A stretch of 64,000 bases of DNA from Pseudomonas sp. HOU2 (GCF_040729435.1 NZ_CP160398.1:4569001-4633000), one strand, 5' to 3'; positions 24,578 to 34,246 are shown, counted from the first letter of the stretch. Numbers and translations are program-made. Notes: generated by a model from the letters alone, not told the origin.

Positions 24578-26209
24578 ATGCAAACCGCTTACACCGTCCT
24601 GATCCTGCTGATGCTGGTCAGCGTCTCGCGTCTGGTAGGACGGGTCATCCCGCTGCCGCTGCCTCTCGTGCAAATCGCCGCCGGCGCCTTGCTGGCCTGG
24701 CCGACATTGGGCCTGCACGTAGCGCTGGACCCCGAACTGTTCCTGTTTCTGTTCCTGCCGCCACTGCTGTTTTCCGACGGCTGGCGCATGCCCAAGCGCG
24801 AGTTCTGGCACCTGCGCGGGCCGATCCTGACGCTGGCGGTCGGCCTGGTGCTGTTCACCGTGGTCGGCGCCGGGTACTTCATTCACTGGCTGCTGCCGAG
24901 CATTCCGCTGCCGGTGGCCTTCGCGCTGGCCGCCGTGCTGTCGCCGACCGACGCCGTGGCGGTCTCGGCGATCTCGCAGAACCGCTTGCCGACGCCGCTG
25001 ATGCACATCCTGCAAGGCGAGGCGCTGATGAACGATGCGTCGGGTCTGGTGACGTTCAAGTTTGCCTTGGTGGCGGCGGTGACCGGGGTGTTCTCGCTGG
25101 CCAATGCCAGCCTGACGTTCGTGCTGGTGGCGGTCGGGGGCTTGGCCGTCGGCGTCGCGCTGAGCTGGCTGGTCGGGCGCTTGCGCGCGTGGATGATCGC
25201 CCGGGGCTGGGACGATCCGGCCACCCACGTGGTGTTCATGTTGCTGCTGCCGTTCGCCGCCTATGTATTGGCCGAGCGACTGGGTGCCTCGGGCATTCTT
25301 TCGGCTGTCGCGGCGGGGATGATGCAGAGCTGGCTCGATCTGCTGCCGCGGCAGACCAGCACCCGGCTGCTCAATCGCAGCGTCTGGTCATTGCTCGAAT
25401 TTGCCTTCAACGGTTTGATTTTTCTGCTGCTGGGCCTGCAACTGCCGGACATCATCAAAGCCGTGGTCAGTCACGAACCCACGCTGTGGCCGACGCTGCT
25501 CTATCGCGGCCTCGACGTGGTGGCGATTTTCCTCGCATTGGTGCTGTTGCGCTTTGTCTGGGTGCAAAGCATCTGGCGCTTGTCAGTGCTGTTGCGCCGT
25601 TTGCGCGGCAAGGGCGACCTGACGCAAGTGCCAACCGCGCGATCCTGCTGGCTGTTGACCGTTGGCGGGGTGCGCGGGGCGGTGACGCTGGCCGGTGTGA
25701 TGTCGGTGCCGATGTTGATGGGCAGCGAGGCGTTCCCCGAGCGTGATCTGCTGATCTTCATCGCCGCCGGGGTGATTCTGTTGTCGCTGATTTGTGCCTG
25801 CATCGCCTTGCCGTTGCTGCTGCGCGGCATCGAGAAAAGCCCGGACGACAAGCGTCGTCAGGAAGTGCGCGATGCCTGGCGCAAGACCGCCGAGGCGGCG
25901 ATCCATGCGCTGGAAACCGAAGAGGTCGCGCCGCAGGATGCCGCCCAAGCCGCGCTCTCGGCGGAACTCAAGGCACGGATCATGTCCGAGTATCGCCATC
26001 AACTCGAGGTGTTCAACGATTCTGCAGAGGCGCAGGCGCTGGCGTTCCAGATGGACCTGCTCGAACGCCGTCTGCGGCTCAAGGCGCTGCGTGCGCAGCG
26101 CCTTGAGCTCTATAGTCTCAGCCGTCAGCACCAGATCGGGGATGACGTGTTGCGCGAAGTATTGGCAGACCTGGATTTAAGCGAAGCGAATCTGGGACAG
26201 GTCAAATAG
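24578..26209 (+). CDS. CPA1-family Na+/H+ antiporter
   Basis: 543 residues. About twelve TM segments fill residues 1-410. The ion-binding motifs are LSPTDAVAVS (about 121-130) and GEALMNDASGLV, where N152-D153 form the ND pair of electroneutral CPA1 antiporters. The last 130 or so residues are cytoplasmic and helical, rich in Glu/Arg/Leu (KTAEAAIHALETEE, ALAFQMDLLERRLRLKALRAQRLE), probably a regulatory coiled region. It exchanges cytoplasmic Na+ (or K+) for protons and helps pH and salt homeostasis. It stands alone, divergent from the ArsC-like gene and convergent with the first metalloprotease gene 20 bp away. Confidence 0.92.
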   Translation: MQTAYTVLILLMLVSVSRLVGRVIPLPLPLVQIAAGALLAWPTLGLHVALDPELFLFLFLPPLLFSDGWRMPKREFWHLRGPILTLAVGLVLFTVVGAGYFIHWLLPSIPLPVAFALAAVLSPTDAVAVSAISQNRLPTPLMHILQGEALMNDASGLVTFKFALVAAVTGVFSLANASLTFVLVAVGGLAVGVALSWLVGRLRAWMIARGWDDPATHVVFMLLLPFAAYVLAERLGASGILSAVAAGMMQSWLDLLPRQTSTRLLNRSVWSLLEFAFNGLIFLLLGLQLPDIIKAVVSHEPTLWPTLLYRGLDVVAIFLALVLLRFVWVQSIWRLSVLLRRLRGKGDLTQVPTARSCWLLTVGGVRGAVTLAGVMSVPMLMGSEAFPERDLLIFIAAGVILLSLICACIALPLLLRGIEKSPDDKRRQEVRDAWRKTAEAAIHALETEEVAPQDAAQAALSAELKARIMSEYRHQLEVFNDSAEAQALAFQMDLLERRLRLKALRAQRLELYSLSRQHQIGDDVLREVLADLDLSEANLGQVK

Positions 26210-26229
26210 CTGTTCGCTGTCGGATGATC

Positions 26230-26880
26230 TTACTGACTTGTTGCTGCCGGATAGGGATAAGCGTTCGCCATGAAGGCTTTATCCTTGTCGCTCAAACTGA
26301 AATTTAAAAGGTTCTGGAAGTCGCCTTGTGTCCAGGACTGATAAATGACGTAGTGCATGATCGATTTTCGGTCGTACTCCGAATAAATGCTCGCGCTGGG
26401 ATCTGCACGATCCAGATACCATTGGTGCAGTCTTTTACGCGTCTCTCTGCCTTGAGCGTCATCATCTTCCGGATTTTCGGTGATGCCATGCAGCGCGTAG
26501 ATGGCTGGTTTGTCCCAGGGAATATCTGCCACGGGATTGGTCTGCTCATGCTCCGCGCCCAGCATATGACCGAACTCATGCATGACATTGGCGGCAAAGT
26601 AACGTGGCAGGCTCGGATGCGGCCAGAGTTTCATGGTCGGCTCATCGGGATATAACAGGGCATCCGTACCTATCCGAGAGGAAAACGTTCCTTCTTCACT
26701 GAGTATGCGGATGTCGCCTGCTTCACCCTCGACGAAATCGAACCTCAGGTTGATGTGCGGCAACCAGTTGCTGGCAGCGGCGATGGCCGCATCCTTGAAT
26801 GCCTGCGTGCCGTTGAGGAAGGCGATGCGCAGTGTGCTGCCAGGCGTCCAGAATTTTGCCGGATTGTTCTTGGCCCACAT
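26230..26880 (-). CDS. Astacin-like zinc metalloprotease (M12A), no signal peptide, copy 1
   Basis: 216 residues from the ATG at 26880, which has GGGAG about 10 bp upstream; an in-frame TTG 42 bp further up lacks a Shine-Dalgarno. The zinc motif HEFGHMLGAEHEQ (101-113) fits HExxHxxGxxHE, with E102 as general base, and the Met-turn is SIMHY (173-177), typical of astacins. The N-terminal half has a TLRIAFLNGTQAF strand and an edge NLRFDFVEGEAGDIRI. There is no signal peptide, propeptide or membrane segment, unusual for this family. The gene is paralogous to the one at 27140-27832. Probably an effector or toxin-like protease needing an unconventional export route; the substrate is unknown. Confidence 0.88.
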   Translation of the reverse strand: MWAKNNPAKFWTPGSTLRIAFLNGTQAFKDAAIAAASNWLPHINLRFDFVEGEAGDIRILSEEGTFSSRIGTDALLYPDEPTMKLWPHPSLPRYFAANVMHEFGHMLGAEHEQTNPVADIPWDKPAIYALHGITENPEDDDAQGRETRKRLHQWYLDRADPSASIYSEYDRKSIMHYVIYQSWTQGDFQNLLNFSLSDKDKAFMANAYPYPAATSQ

Positions 26881-27139
26881 TTTATTGAATCTCCCGCGTG
26901 CACTTGATGTTGCGGCAGTCAAGTGTGTGTTCGGGTTTTTTGCTTGGCTGAAGCCGTGTCAGGTACATAATTGAACATCCATGTTTTCAATTTTGAAATT
27001 TGACTTTTCGAGTTGTTTGTTATTTTCGACAAGTCATTTGAGTGGGGAGTTAGTAGCAGAGCTTGAGTAGGTAAATTGATTGTGTAAGGTTTTTATGGCG
27101 GATTACCGTGCCAGCAGCACTGGCACGGAAAGTCCTGAT
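26881..27139. other. AT-rich gap between the two metalloprotease genes
   Basis: 259 bp, clearly more AT-rich than the surrounding chromosome. It should contain the promoter of the first protease gene (read leftwards), but no confident -35/-10 pair was found. It also contains the 9-bp-stem hairpin at 27106-27128. No gene is supported here. Confidence 0.5.
27106..27128. repeat. Hairpin CCGTGCCAG/CTGGCACGG, copy 1
   Basis: A perfect 9-bp stem CCGTGCCAG (27106-27114), loop CAGCA, CTGGCACGG (27120-27128), just past the 3' end of the second metalloprotease gene. The identical stem occurs again at 27962-27983. No T-run follows on either strand. Confidence 0.75.
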
Positions 27140-27832
27140 TCAACGTGGGTAAATCAAGCGCATGAGCTCTTTGTCTTTCTCACTGATTTCACGGTTTATC
27201 GGGTTTGCCCAATTGCCAAGTGTCAAGTTGTTGGAAATCGGATGGTGCATGATGGATTTTCGATCGTACGGTAAATAAAGTGCGTCGGCATCGTTAAAAG
27301 GGGTGAATATGTTGTCGTCAACTTGGCCTGGCGACAAAGGATGTAACGGTCTGTTCTGGTAGTAGTTGTAAACATTTTCTTTGTTCCAGGGGATTTGCGC
27401 CTTGGGGTGCTGGTGTTCGTGCATTGCGCCCAGTGCGTGGCCAAACTCATGCGTGACGACGGTCTCGAAGTCTTCGTGTTCGGGGTCGATGCCAAGCCAC
27501 ATGGTTGGCGTGTCAGGAAACATCTCCAGTGCGTCGGTGCCCAGAAATGAACTGTTCCCAACGCCCTCTGTGGAAATTCGGATGTGACCCTCTGCGCCCT
27601 CGACGAACTCAAATTTCAAACTGATATAAGGAAGCCAGCGTTCGGCGGCGGCAATGATTTTCTTTTTGTGTTCCGGAGTTGGATTGTCCATGAACGCTAT
27701 TTTCAGGGTGGATCGGCTTGGCCAGGTTTTGGAGTAGTGCACTAAAGCACGTTTTTTTCGGCTGTTTCCGAGACTCTTGGCTTTTGCCTCTTTAGGCGGC
27801 TCCTGAAGTGTGCAGTATTGAAAACTATCCAT
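27140..27832 (-). CDS. Astacin-like zinc metalloprotease (M12A), no signal peptide, copy 2
   Basis: 230 residues from the ATG at 27832 (MDSFQYCTLQ), preceded by AAGGAAG 11 bp upstream; two earlier in-frame ATGs lack a ribosome-binding site and would add a Lys-rich stretch. The zinc motif is HEFGHALGAMHEHQ (128-141) and the Met-turn SIMHH (193-197). A basic N-terminal part (about 14-35) precedes the TLKIAFMDN strand. It shares its fold, length and RKSIMH segment with copy 1 but differs widely elsewhere, so the duplication is old. GC is well below the chromosome average, suggesting acquisition by transfer. The gene is bracketed by identical hairpins at 27106 and 27962. Confidence 0.88.
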   Translation of the reverse strand: MDSFQYCTLQEPPKEAKAKSLGNSRKKRALVHYSKTWPSRSTLKIAFMDNPTPEHKKKIIAAAERWLPYISLKFEFVEGAEGHIRISTEGVGNSSFLGTDALEMFPDTPTMWLGIDPEHEDFETVVTHEFGHALGAMHEHQHPKAQIPWNKENVYNYYQNRPLHPLSPGQVDDNIFTPFNDADALYLPYDRKSIMHHPISNNLTLGNWANPINREISEKDKELMRLIYPR

Positions 27833-27961
27833 ATTTTTGTTTTCTTCCTTGATTTGTTTTAGTTGTTTTTTGCGCATGCAAAAGAACACTGCGCAAGATT
27901 AAGCTTTGGGCAGTGTCTGGAATAGTCGTAAAGTGGTTTTAAATGTAACTTGGGGATGTGT

Positions 27962-27983
27962 CCGTGCCAGATCACTGGCACGG
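27962..27983. repeat. Hairpin CCGTGCCAG/CTGGCACGG, copy 2
   Basis: A perfect stem CCGTGCCAG (27962-27970), loop ATCA, CTGGCACGG (27975-27983), extended by one more pair on the outside. It is the same stem as at 27106-27128 and lies at the 3' end of dapC. It could be a terminator-like structure for dapC or a small mobile palindrome. Confidence 0.75.
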
Positions 27984-27994
27984 ATATTAGAAAG

Positions 27995-29194
27995 TTAGTG
28001 TTGGCGGGTAATGAAGTCGCGAATCCGTTCTGCTGCTTCAACACATTCAGCCAACGGTGCAACCAGCGCCATCCGCACTCGGCCTGCGCCTGGATTGACA
28101 CCGTCTGCTTCGCGCGACAGATACGAGCCTGGCACCACGGTCACGTGTTCCTGTTCGAACAAGTCGCGACAGAATGCGGCATCGTCACCGGCCACGTTCG
28201 GCCACAGGTAGAAGCTGCCGTCCGGACGCTGCACGTCCATCACCGGGCTGAGGATCGCCAGAACGGCGTCGAACTTCTCGCGATACAGCGCGCGGTTGGC
28301 GCGAACGTGCACTTCGTCATTCCAGGCGGCGACGCTGGCCAGTTGGGTTTGCACTGGCATCGCGCAGCCATGGTAAGTGCGGTACAGCAGGAAGCCCTTG
28401 AGAACGTCGGCGTCGCCCGCGACGAAACCGGAGCGCAGACCCGGCAGGTTCGAACGTTTGGACAGGCTGTGGAACACCACGCAACGCTTGAAGTCCTTGC
28501 GGCCCAGCTCGACGCAGGCGCTGAGCAGGCCCGGCGGCGGGGTCTGTTCGTCGAAGTACAGTTCGCTGTAGCACTCGTCGGCGGCGATCACGAAGTCGTA
28601 TTCGTCGGCCAGAGCGATGAGTTTTTTCAGTACATCGACCGGGATCAGTGCGCCCGTCGGGTTGCCTGGCGAGCACAGAAACAGGATCTGGCAGCGTTTC
28701 CAGATCTCTGGAGTCACGGCGTCGAAATCCGGGTTGAAGCCGTTTTCGTCCAGGCACGGCAGGTAGTGCGGCTTGGCCCCGGCGAGGAACGCTGCACCTT
28801 CGTAGATCTGATAGAACGGGTTCGGGCTGACTACCAGCGCATCGTCACCCCGATTGACCACGGTCTGGGTGAAGGCGAACAGCGCTTCGCGGGTACCGTT
28901 GACCGGCAGCACATTGCGCGCCGGATCAATCCAGCCGCTCGGCACGCCGAAGCGACGTTCACACCAGCCGGCGATGGCTTCGCGCAGGGCCGGGATGCCG
29001 AGGGTGGTCGGATACACCGCCATTTGATCCAGATTGTTCGCCAGCGCTTCGGCGACAAAGCTTGGCGAGCGGTGTTTCGGCTCGCCGATCGACAGGGCGA
29101 TCGGGCGTTTGTCCGGGTTCGGGGTCACAGTGCCAAGCAAGGCACGGAGCTTTTCGAACGGGTAGGGCTGGAGCTGGTTCAGAGCGTTGTTCAT
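27995..29194 (-). CDS. dapC: Succinyldiaminopimelate transaminase DapC
   Basis: 399 residues. Fold-type I aminotransferase: PLP lysine K246 in FHSLSKRSN, SIGEPKHRSP near the N-terminus, SPGNPTG (175-181) and DECYSELY (206-213). It converts N-succinyl-2-amino-6-ketopimelate to N-succinyl-LL-diaminopimelate using glutamate. Placement between glnD and dapD, as in other Pseudomonas, supports DapC rather than a general aspartate aminotransferase. The ATG at 29194 was chosen because the longer frame runs into repeat DNA. Together with dapD and dapE this completes the succinylase branch in the window. Confidence 0.92.
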   Translation of the reverse strand: MNNALNQLQPYPFEKLRALLGTVTPNPDKRPIALSIGEPKHRSPSFVAEALANNLDQMAVYPTTLGIPALREAIAGWCERRFGVPSGWIDPARNVLPVNGTREALFAFTQTVVNRGDDALVVSPNPFYQIYEGAAFLAGAKPHYLPCLDENGFNPDFDAVTPEIWKRCQILFLCSPGNPTGALIPVDVLKKLIALADEYDFVIAADECYSELYFDEQTPPPGLLSACVELGRKDFKRCVVFHSLSKRSNLPGLRSGFVAGDADVLKGFLLYRTYHGCAMPVQTQLASVAAWNDEVHVRANRALYREKFDAVLAILSPVMDVQRPDGSFYLWPNVAGDDAAFCRDLFEQEHVTVVPGSYLSREADGVNPGAGRVRMALVAPLAECVEAAERIRDFITRQH

Positions 29195-29224
29195 GGGGGC
29201 CTCGTTCAATGTGGAGAGAACTCC

Positions 29225-29356
29225 GTGGCGAGGGGATTTATCCCCGATCGGCTGCGCAGCAGTCGCAAAACCATCGCGTGCGGTGTAGCGGATACACCGC
29301 GATTGCAGGTTTTTGGGACCGCTTCGCAACCCATCGGGGATAAATCCCCTCACCAC
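29225..29356. repeat. Inverted repeat, GTGGCGAGGGGATTTATCCCC type
   Basis: GTGGCGAGGGGATTTATCCC from 29225 and its inverted copy ending CTCACCAC at 29356. The core GGGGATTTATCCCC is a near-palindrome. The centre contains a second symmetrical stretch (TGCGCAGCAGTCGCAAA...GGGACCGCTTCGCAA). It lies between glnD and dapC. Confidence 0.85.
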
Positions 29357-29404
29357 AAAAGCCCCGGGCAGCTATATCTGCCTCCACAGGGATAGTTTGT
29401 TAAT

Positions 29405-32107
29405 TCAAATACTGATGCGCGAAAGCTTGATATCCGGTTCCTGATTGACGCTCAGTTGCTCGACGATTGCATCCTGCAGGCGGCTGCACAGCAGCGGGTC
29501 GGAGAGCGGCTGGTTGTGGGCGTCGGTGATGAAGAACACGTCTTCCACCCGTTCGCCCAAGGTCGCAATCTTGGCGTTCTGCAGCGACAGGTCGAATTCG
29601 AGGAAGATCCCGCCGATGCGTGCCAGCAAACCCGGGCGATCCGGTGCCGTCAGTTCCAGCACCGTCACCGGACGCTGGGCGTCGTTGTGGATCGTCACCT
29701 GCGGCGCAAAGGCGAAGTGCTTGAGCTGGCGCGGCACCCGGCGCTGGATGATCGTCGGGTAGTCGTCAGGGTTGCGCAGGGCTTCGGTCAGGCCGTCGCG
29801 GATCTGTTTGATCCGGGTCGGGTTGTCACCGATGGATTCACCGTCGTTGTCGAGCACGATGTAGGTATCGAGGGTGAACTGGCTGCTCGAGGTGATGACC
29901 CGGGCGTCGTGAATGTTCAGGTTGAGCTGGTCCATCGCGGCCACAGTCACCGCGAAAAAGTCGTGCTGGTCGGGGGCATAAATGAAGATCTGCGTGCCAC
30001 CCTCGAACTCGCGCTGGGTGGTTTCCTTGATCAGCACCAGCGGGCCGCCATCGGCCGGCTGCTGCAGGATCGCGTCACTGTGCCAAGCCACATCGCCGGC
30101 GGTGTGACGCAGGAAATAGTCATCACCCAACTGTGCCCACAACTGCTCGACGTCATCCGGGTCGGTACCGCCGCGCACCAGGATGTCCAGTGCCGCGCTC
30201 TGGGTCTGGCGAATCTGCTCTTCGCGATCGACCGGGTTTTCCAGGCCTCGGCGCAGGGCACGCTTGGTCTCGGTGTAGAGCTGGCGCAACAGGCTGGCGC
30301 GCCATGAGTTCCACAGGGTCGGGTTGGTCGCGTTGATGTCGGCCACGGTCAGCACGTACAGGTAGTCCAGACGGGTTTCGTCGCTGACGATTTGCGCGAA
30401 GTCGTGGATCACCTGGGGATCGGAGAGATCCTTGCGCTGCGCGGTGGTCGACATCACCAGATGGTTCTGCACCAGCCAGACGATCAGGCGGCTGTCCCAC
30501 AGCGGCAACTGATGGCGTTGGCAGAACGCTTCGGCATCGACCGCGCCGATGTCCGAGTGATCGCCATGCCGGCCTTTGCCGATGTCGTGGTACAGACCGG
30601 CCATGTAGATCAGTTCGGGCTTGGGCAGTTTGGCCATGAGCTTGGCGGCCAACGGGAATTTTTCCGACACCTGGGTGTACTGCAACTTACGCAGGTGTTT
30701 GATCAGGTTCAGCGTGTGCGCATCGACCGTATAGATGTGGAACAGGTCATGCTGCATCTGCCCGACGATGAAACCGAACTCCGGCAGGTAGCGCCCGAGG
30801 ATGCCGTAGCGGTTCATCCGCCGCAGGTTGCGGTGGATGCCGATCTTGCATTTGAACAGCTCGATGAACAGGCTGGTGTTGCGGATATCGTTGCGGAAAT
30901 TGTCGTCGATCAGGTGCCGGTTTTCGCGCAGCAGACGAATGGTGTCGGCGCGCACGCCTTTGATTTCCGGCTGCTGGGCCATCAGCACGAAGATCTCGAG
31001 CATGGCGAACGGCGTGCGGCGGAACACGTTGTCGTTGCGCGCTTCGATGTAGCCGTCGTGCAACTGGAAGCGCGAATTGATTGGCTGCGGCGGCGCTTCG
31101 TCTTCCGGGGCGAGGATGACTTCCTCGAAATGCTGGATGATCAGGTCGCTGAGCTGGGCGATGCTCATCACCACGCGGAAGTACTGCTGCATGAAGTTTT
31201 CGACCGCCTGTTTGGCGTCGTCGCCTTCAAAACCGAGCAGGCCGGCGATGGTCCGTTGATGATCGAACAACAGGCGGTCTTCGGAGCGCCCGGCGAGCAT
31301 GTGCAGGGCGTAACGCACTTTCCAGAGGAATTCCTGGGAGGACGCCAACAGGGCGTTTTCGCTCTCGACCAGGAAACCTTCGCCGGCCAGAGCGCGCAGG
31401 TTCAGGGTGCCGTACTGACGCCGGGCCACCCACAGAATCGTCTGAATATCCCGCAGGCCGCCGGGCGAGCCTTTGACGTTGGGTTCCAGGTTGTATTCGG
31501 TGTCGTTGTACTTGTGGTGACGGGCCTTTTGCTCGGCGCGCTTGGCCAGGAAAAACTCCTTGGCCGGCCACATGTGGGCCGTGCTGGTGACATCGAGCAT
31601 GCGCTGGCGCAGACGCTCGGGGCCGCAGATGGTGCGGCTTTCCATCAGGTTGGTGACCACGGTCAGGTCGGCGCGGGCCTCTTCGGCGCATTCGTCGACC
31701 GAGCGCACGCTCTGACCGACTTCCAGGCCGATATCCCACAGCAGCGTCAGAAAACGCTCGATGGAATCGCGGAAGACTTCGTGATCGGCGCTGTCGAGCA
31801 GGATCAGCAGGTCGATGTCGGAATAGGGGTGCAACTCACCCCGGCCGTAGCCGCCGACCGCGACCAGCGCGATATCGGCGTCTTCGCTCCAGTTGAACTG
31901 CTCCCAGGCCTTTTGCAGGATGTTGTCGACGAACCACGCCCGGTCTTCGATCAGCCGGCGGATGTCGCGGCCACTGCGAAAGCGCGTGTCGAGGACCTCG
32001 CGAGCCTGGCGGATCGCCTTCTTGAACGCCGCGATGGGACTCGCTTTCAGGGCCAGTTCAGCCTGGAACTGGCCGCGGTCGAAGAGTTCGGGATCCACCT
32101 GCGGCAT
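29405..32107 (-). CDS. glnD: PII uridylyltransferase/uridylyl-removing enzyme GlnD
   Basis: 900 residues, the normal size. It senses glutamine and uridylylates or deuridylylates the PII proteins GlnB/GlnK, thereby steering glutamine synthetase activity and nitrogen-responsive transcription. The nucleotidyltransferase motif is [15 protein letters not shown] (85-99, catalytic Asp pair D97/D99). The HD hydrolase motif [14 protein letters not shown] lies near residue 506, and two C-terminal ACT domains start near about 710 ([20 protein letters not shown]) and 815 ([20 protein letters not shown]). It is followed downstream by dapC and preceded by map, 41 bp away. Confidence 0.96.
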   Translation of the reverse strand: MPQVDPELFDRGQFQAELALKASPIAAFKKAIRQAREVLDTRFRSGRDIRRLIEDRAWFVDNILQKAWEQFNWSEDADIALVAVGGYGRGELHPYSDIDLLILLDSADHEVFRDSIERFLTLLWDIGLEVGQSVRSVDECAEEARADLTVVTNLMESRTICGPERLRQRMLDVTSTAHMWPAKEFFLAKRAEQKARHHKYNDTEYNLEPNVKGSPGGLRDIQTILWVARRQYGTLNLRALAGEGFLVESENALLASSQEFLWKVRYALHMLAGRSEDRLLFDHQRTIAGLLGFEGDDAKQAVENFMQQYFRVVMSIAQLSDLIIQHFEEVILAPEDEAPPQPINSRFQLHDGYIEARNDNVFRRTPFAMLEIFVLMAQQPEIKGVRADTIRLLRENRHLIDDNFRNDIRNTSLFIELFKCKIGIHRNLRRMNRYGILGRYLPEFGFIVGQMQHDLFHIYTVDAHTLNLIKHLRKLQYTQVSEKFPLAAKLMAKLPKPELIYMAGLYHDIGKGRHGDHSDIGAVDAEAFCQRHQLPLWDSRLIVWLVQNHLVMSTTAQRKDLSDPQVIHDFAQIVSDETRLDYLYVLTVADINATNPTLWNSWRASLLRQLYTETKRALRRGLENPVDREEQIRQTQSAALDILVRGGTDPDDVEQLWAQLGDDYFLRHTAGDVAWHSDAILQQPADGGPLVLIKETTQREFEGGTQIFIYAPDQHDFFAVTVAAMDQLNLNIHDARVITSSSQFTLDTYIVLDNDGESIGDNPTRIKQIRDGLTEALRNPDDYPTIIQRRVPRQLKHFAFAPQVTIHNDAQRPVTVLELTAPDRPGLLARIGGIFLEFDLSLQNAKIATLGERVEDVFFITDAHNQPLSDPLLCSRLQDAIVEQLSVNQEPDIKLSRISI

Positions 32108-32148
32108 CGATTGGCTTTCCTTCTATAAGGCTGGGAGCGTTCTTGGGA

Positions 32149-32931
32149 TCAGGCCGAGACGCGCGGGATGGTGTCGTCGGCGCGCAGGGTGAAGATCTCG
32201 TAGCCGGTGTCGGTCACCAGCAGGGTGTGTTCCCACTGCGCCGAGAGCTTGCGGTCCTTGGTGATCGCGGTCCAGCCGTCGCCCAGTACCTTGGTGTCGG
32301 CCTTGCCCTGGTTGATCATCGGCTCGATGGTGAAGGTCATGCCGGCCTTCAGTTCCATGCCGGTGCCGGCACGGCCGTAATGCAGGATCTGTGGCTCTTC
32401 GTGGAACACCTTGCCGATGCCGTGGCCGCAGAATTCGCGAACCACCGAGAAGCCGTTCTTTTCCGCGTGCTTCTGGATGATTTCACCGATGTCGCCGAGG
32501 CGGCAGCCAGGCTTGACGATTTCGATCGCCTTGTACATGCATTCCTGGGTGACCTGCGACAGGCGCTCGGCCCAGACCGGCACTTCGCCGACGTGGAACA
32601 TGCGGCTGGTGTCGCCGTGGTAGCCGTCCTTGATCACGGTGACGTCGATGTTCAGGGTGTCGCCATTCTTCAGTGGCTTGTCATTCGGAATGCCGTGGCA
32701 GACCACGTGGTTGATCGAGGTGCAGATCGACTTCGGGTAGCCCTTGTAGTTGAGCGGGGCAGGGATGGCCTGCTGCACGTTGACGATGTAGTCGTGGCAG
32801 ATCTGGTTCAGTTGATCGGTGGTCACGCCCGGTTTGACGTGTTCGGCAATCATTTCCAGCACATCGGCGGCCAGTTTGCCGGCGACACGCATGCCAGCGA
32901 TGTCCTCGGGGGTTTTGAGGTTGACGGTCAT
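32149..32931 (-). CDS. map: Methionine aminopeptidase, type I
   Basis: 260 residues. It removes the initiator methionine from nascent proteins. The pita-bread metal ligands are in the segments LNIDVTVIKDGYHGDTSRMF (two Asp), CGHGIGKVFHEEP (His) and FTIEPMINQG (Glu), with a final Glu in WEHTLLVTDTG. No N-terminal extension is present, so this is type Ia. The gene is divergent from rpsB with a 374-bp intergenic region, an arrangement conserved in gammaproteobacteria. Confidence 0.96.
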   Translation of the reverse strand: MTVNLKTPEDIAGMRVAGKLAADVLEMIAEHVKPGVTTDQLNQICHDYIVNVQQAIPAPLNYKGYPKSICTSINHVVCHGIPNDKPLKNGDTLNIDVTVIKDGYHGDTSRMFHVGEVPVWAERLSQVTQECMYKAIEIVKPGCRLGDIGEIIQKHAEKNGFSVVREFCGHGIGKVFHEEPQILHYGRAGTGMELKAGMTFTIEPMINQGKADTKVLGDGWTAITKDRKLSAQWEHTLLVTDTGYEIFTLRADDTIPRVSA

Positions 32932-33305
32932 ACAGGCTCTCTCTGCGCTCGGCGGCGCTTGCTGATACGGACGAGGGTGGCAGGTGTGCGATTTGCGACC
33001 CTGAAAAACCCGATTCTAACAGACGAAAGGCGCAAATCCGCGCCTGCATGCATCGTCTCTCTCTATACAATGGTGGGCCTTGAGGCGATTCCAAGGGGGC
33101 TGCGCCCATGTCCCTGGTGCGATTACAGATTCCGGGTTCCGTTTCTGCGCACCCTGTGGTATAAAATGCGCCGCTTTCCGGGGATACCCCGAAAAGCTTA
33201 AATCCACACACGTGTCGACACGATGACCTGGGTGCCTTTGGCTTTATGCCACTGGTTGGTCATTGGGATACGTGGAGGCCAAACCCGACTTATTAAGGAA
33301 CTATC
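32932..33305. promoter_or_regulatory. Divergent map/rpsB intergenic region with rpsB leader
   Basis: 374 bp without a gene. A -10 TATAAA (33160-33165) with a weak -35 (TTCCGT, 33137-33142) probably drives rpsB. A leader of about 135 nt follows, with a perfect 12-bp palindrome CGTGTCGACACG (33211-33222) and a hairpin whose outer stem pairs ATGACC (33223-33228) with GGTCAT (33258-33263). The rpsB 5' untranslated region of gammaproteobacteria is known to be conserved and to mediate repression by S2. The map promoter, leftwards, is not clear. Confidence 0.55.
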
Positions 33306-34043
33306 ATGTCCCAAGTCAACATGCGCGATATGCTGAAGGCCGGTGTGCACTTCGGTCACCAAACCCGTTACTGGAATCCGAAAATGGGCAAGTACATTTT
33401 CGGCGCGCGTAACAAGATTCACATCATCAACCTTGAAAAAACCCTGCCAATGTTCAACGAAGCTCTGACTTTCGTAGAGCGTCTGGCCCAGGGCAAAAAC
33501 AAGATTCTGTTCGTCGGCACCAAGCGTTCCGCTGGCAAGATCGTTGCTGAAGAAGCAGCACGTTGCGGTTCGCCGTACGTCGATCACCGCTGGTTGGGCG
33601 GCATGCTGACCAACTTCAAAACCATTCGTGCTTCCATCAAGCGTCTGCGTGACCTTGAAGTTCAAGCCGAAGACGGTACTTTCGCCAAGCTGACCAAGAA
33701 AGAAGCGCTGATGCGCTCCCGTGACCTGGAAAAGCTGGATCGTTCGCTGGGCGGCATCAAGGACATGGGCGGTCTGCCAGACGCACTGTTCGTGATCGAC
33801 GTTGACCACGAGCGCATCGCGATCACCGAAGCCAACAAGCTGGGCATCCCGGTCATCGGCGTTGTCGATACCAACAGCAGCCCGGAAGGCGTTGACTACA
33901 TCATCCCAGGCAACGATGACGCAATCCGCGCTATCCAGCTGTACATGGGTTCGATGGCTGACGCAGTGATCCGTGGTCGCAACAATGTTGCTGGCGGCAC
34001 TGTTGAATTCGCAGCTGAAGAAACTCAGGCTGCAGCTGAGTAA
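33306..34043 (+). CDS. rpsB: 30S ribosomal protein S2
   Basis: 245 residues, standard length. The N-terminus [20 protein letters not shown] and the [34 protein letters not shown] and [12 protein letters not shown] segments are those of S2. S2 binds late on the back of the 30S subunit and helps recruit S1. Codon use is strongly biased towards preferred codons, as in highly expressed genes. The ATG follows AAGGAACTATC. It lies upstream of tsf with an intrinsic terminator between them. Confidence 0.98.
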   Translation: MSQVNMRDMLKAGVHFGHQTRYWNPKMGKYIFGARNKIHIINLEKTLPMFNEALTFVERLAQGKNKILFVGTKRSAGKIVAEEAARCGSPYVDHRWLGGMLTNFKTIRASIKRLRDLEVQAEDGTFAKLTKKEALMRSRDLEKLDRSLGGIKDMGGLPDALFVIDVDHERIAITEANKLGIPVIGVVDTNSSPEGVDYIIPGNDDAIRAIQLYMGSMADAVIRGRNNVAGGTVEFAAEETQAAAE

Positions 34044-34071
34044 TCGACGCCCTGGCGTTGACTCAGTAAGC

Positions 34072-34096
34072 AAAAAGGGGGCTTGGCCCCCTTTTT
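34072..34096 (+). terminator. Intrinsic terminator/attenuator between rpsB and tsf
   Basis: Stem AAAAAGGGGGC (34072-34082), loop of 3, GCCCCCTTTTT (34086-34096). The stem is GC-rich and the T-run strong. Partial read-through would set the S2:EF-Ts ratio, as is known for E. coli rpsB-tsf. Confidence 0.9.
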
Positions 34097-34246
34097 GCCA
34101 CCTCGAAAACCGTTTGTTGGCGCCCACTTGTGGCAGCGCACCTCCTGCATTTGTAACGTGCAGCAGCTACAAGGTGTTTCGGGAAGAATTGAACGCCCGT
34201 TCGATCGGGTGGAATGGTTGAAAACCTATCCAAGAGGAATTTGAAA

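Noticed and set aside
26233..26655. Plus-strand frames inside the first metalloprotease gene
   Set aside because: The zinc-binding and Met-turn motifs are on the minus strand; plus-strand frames show no domain.
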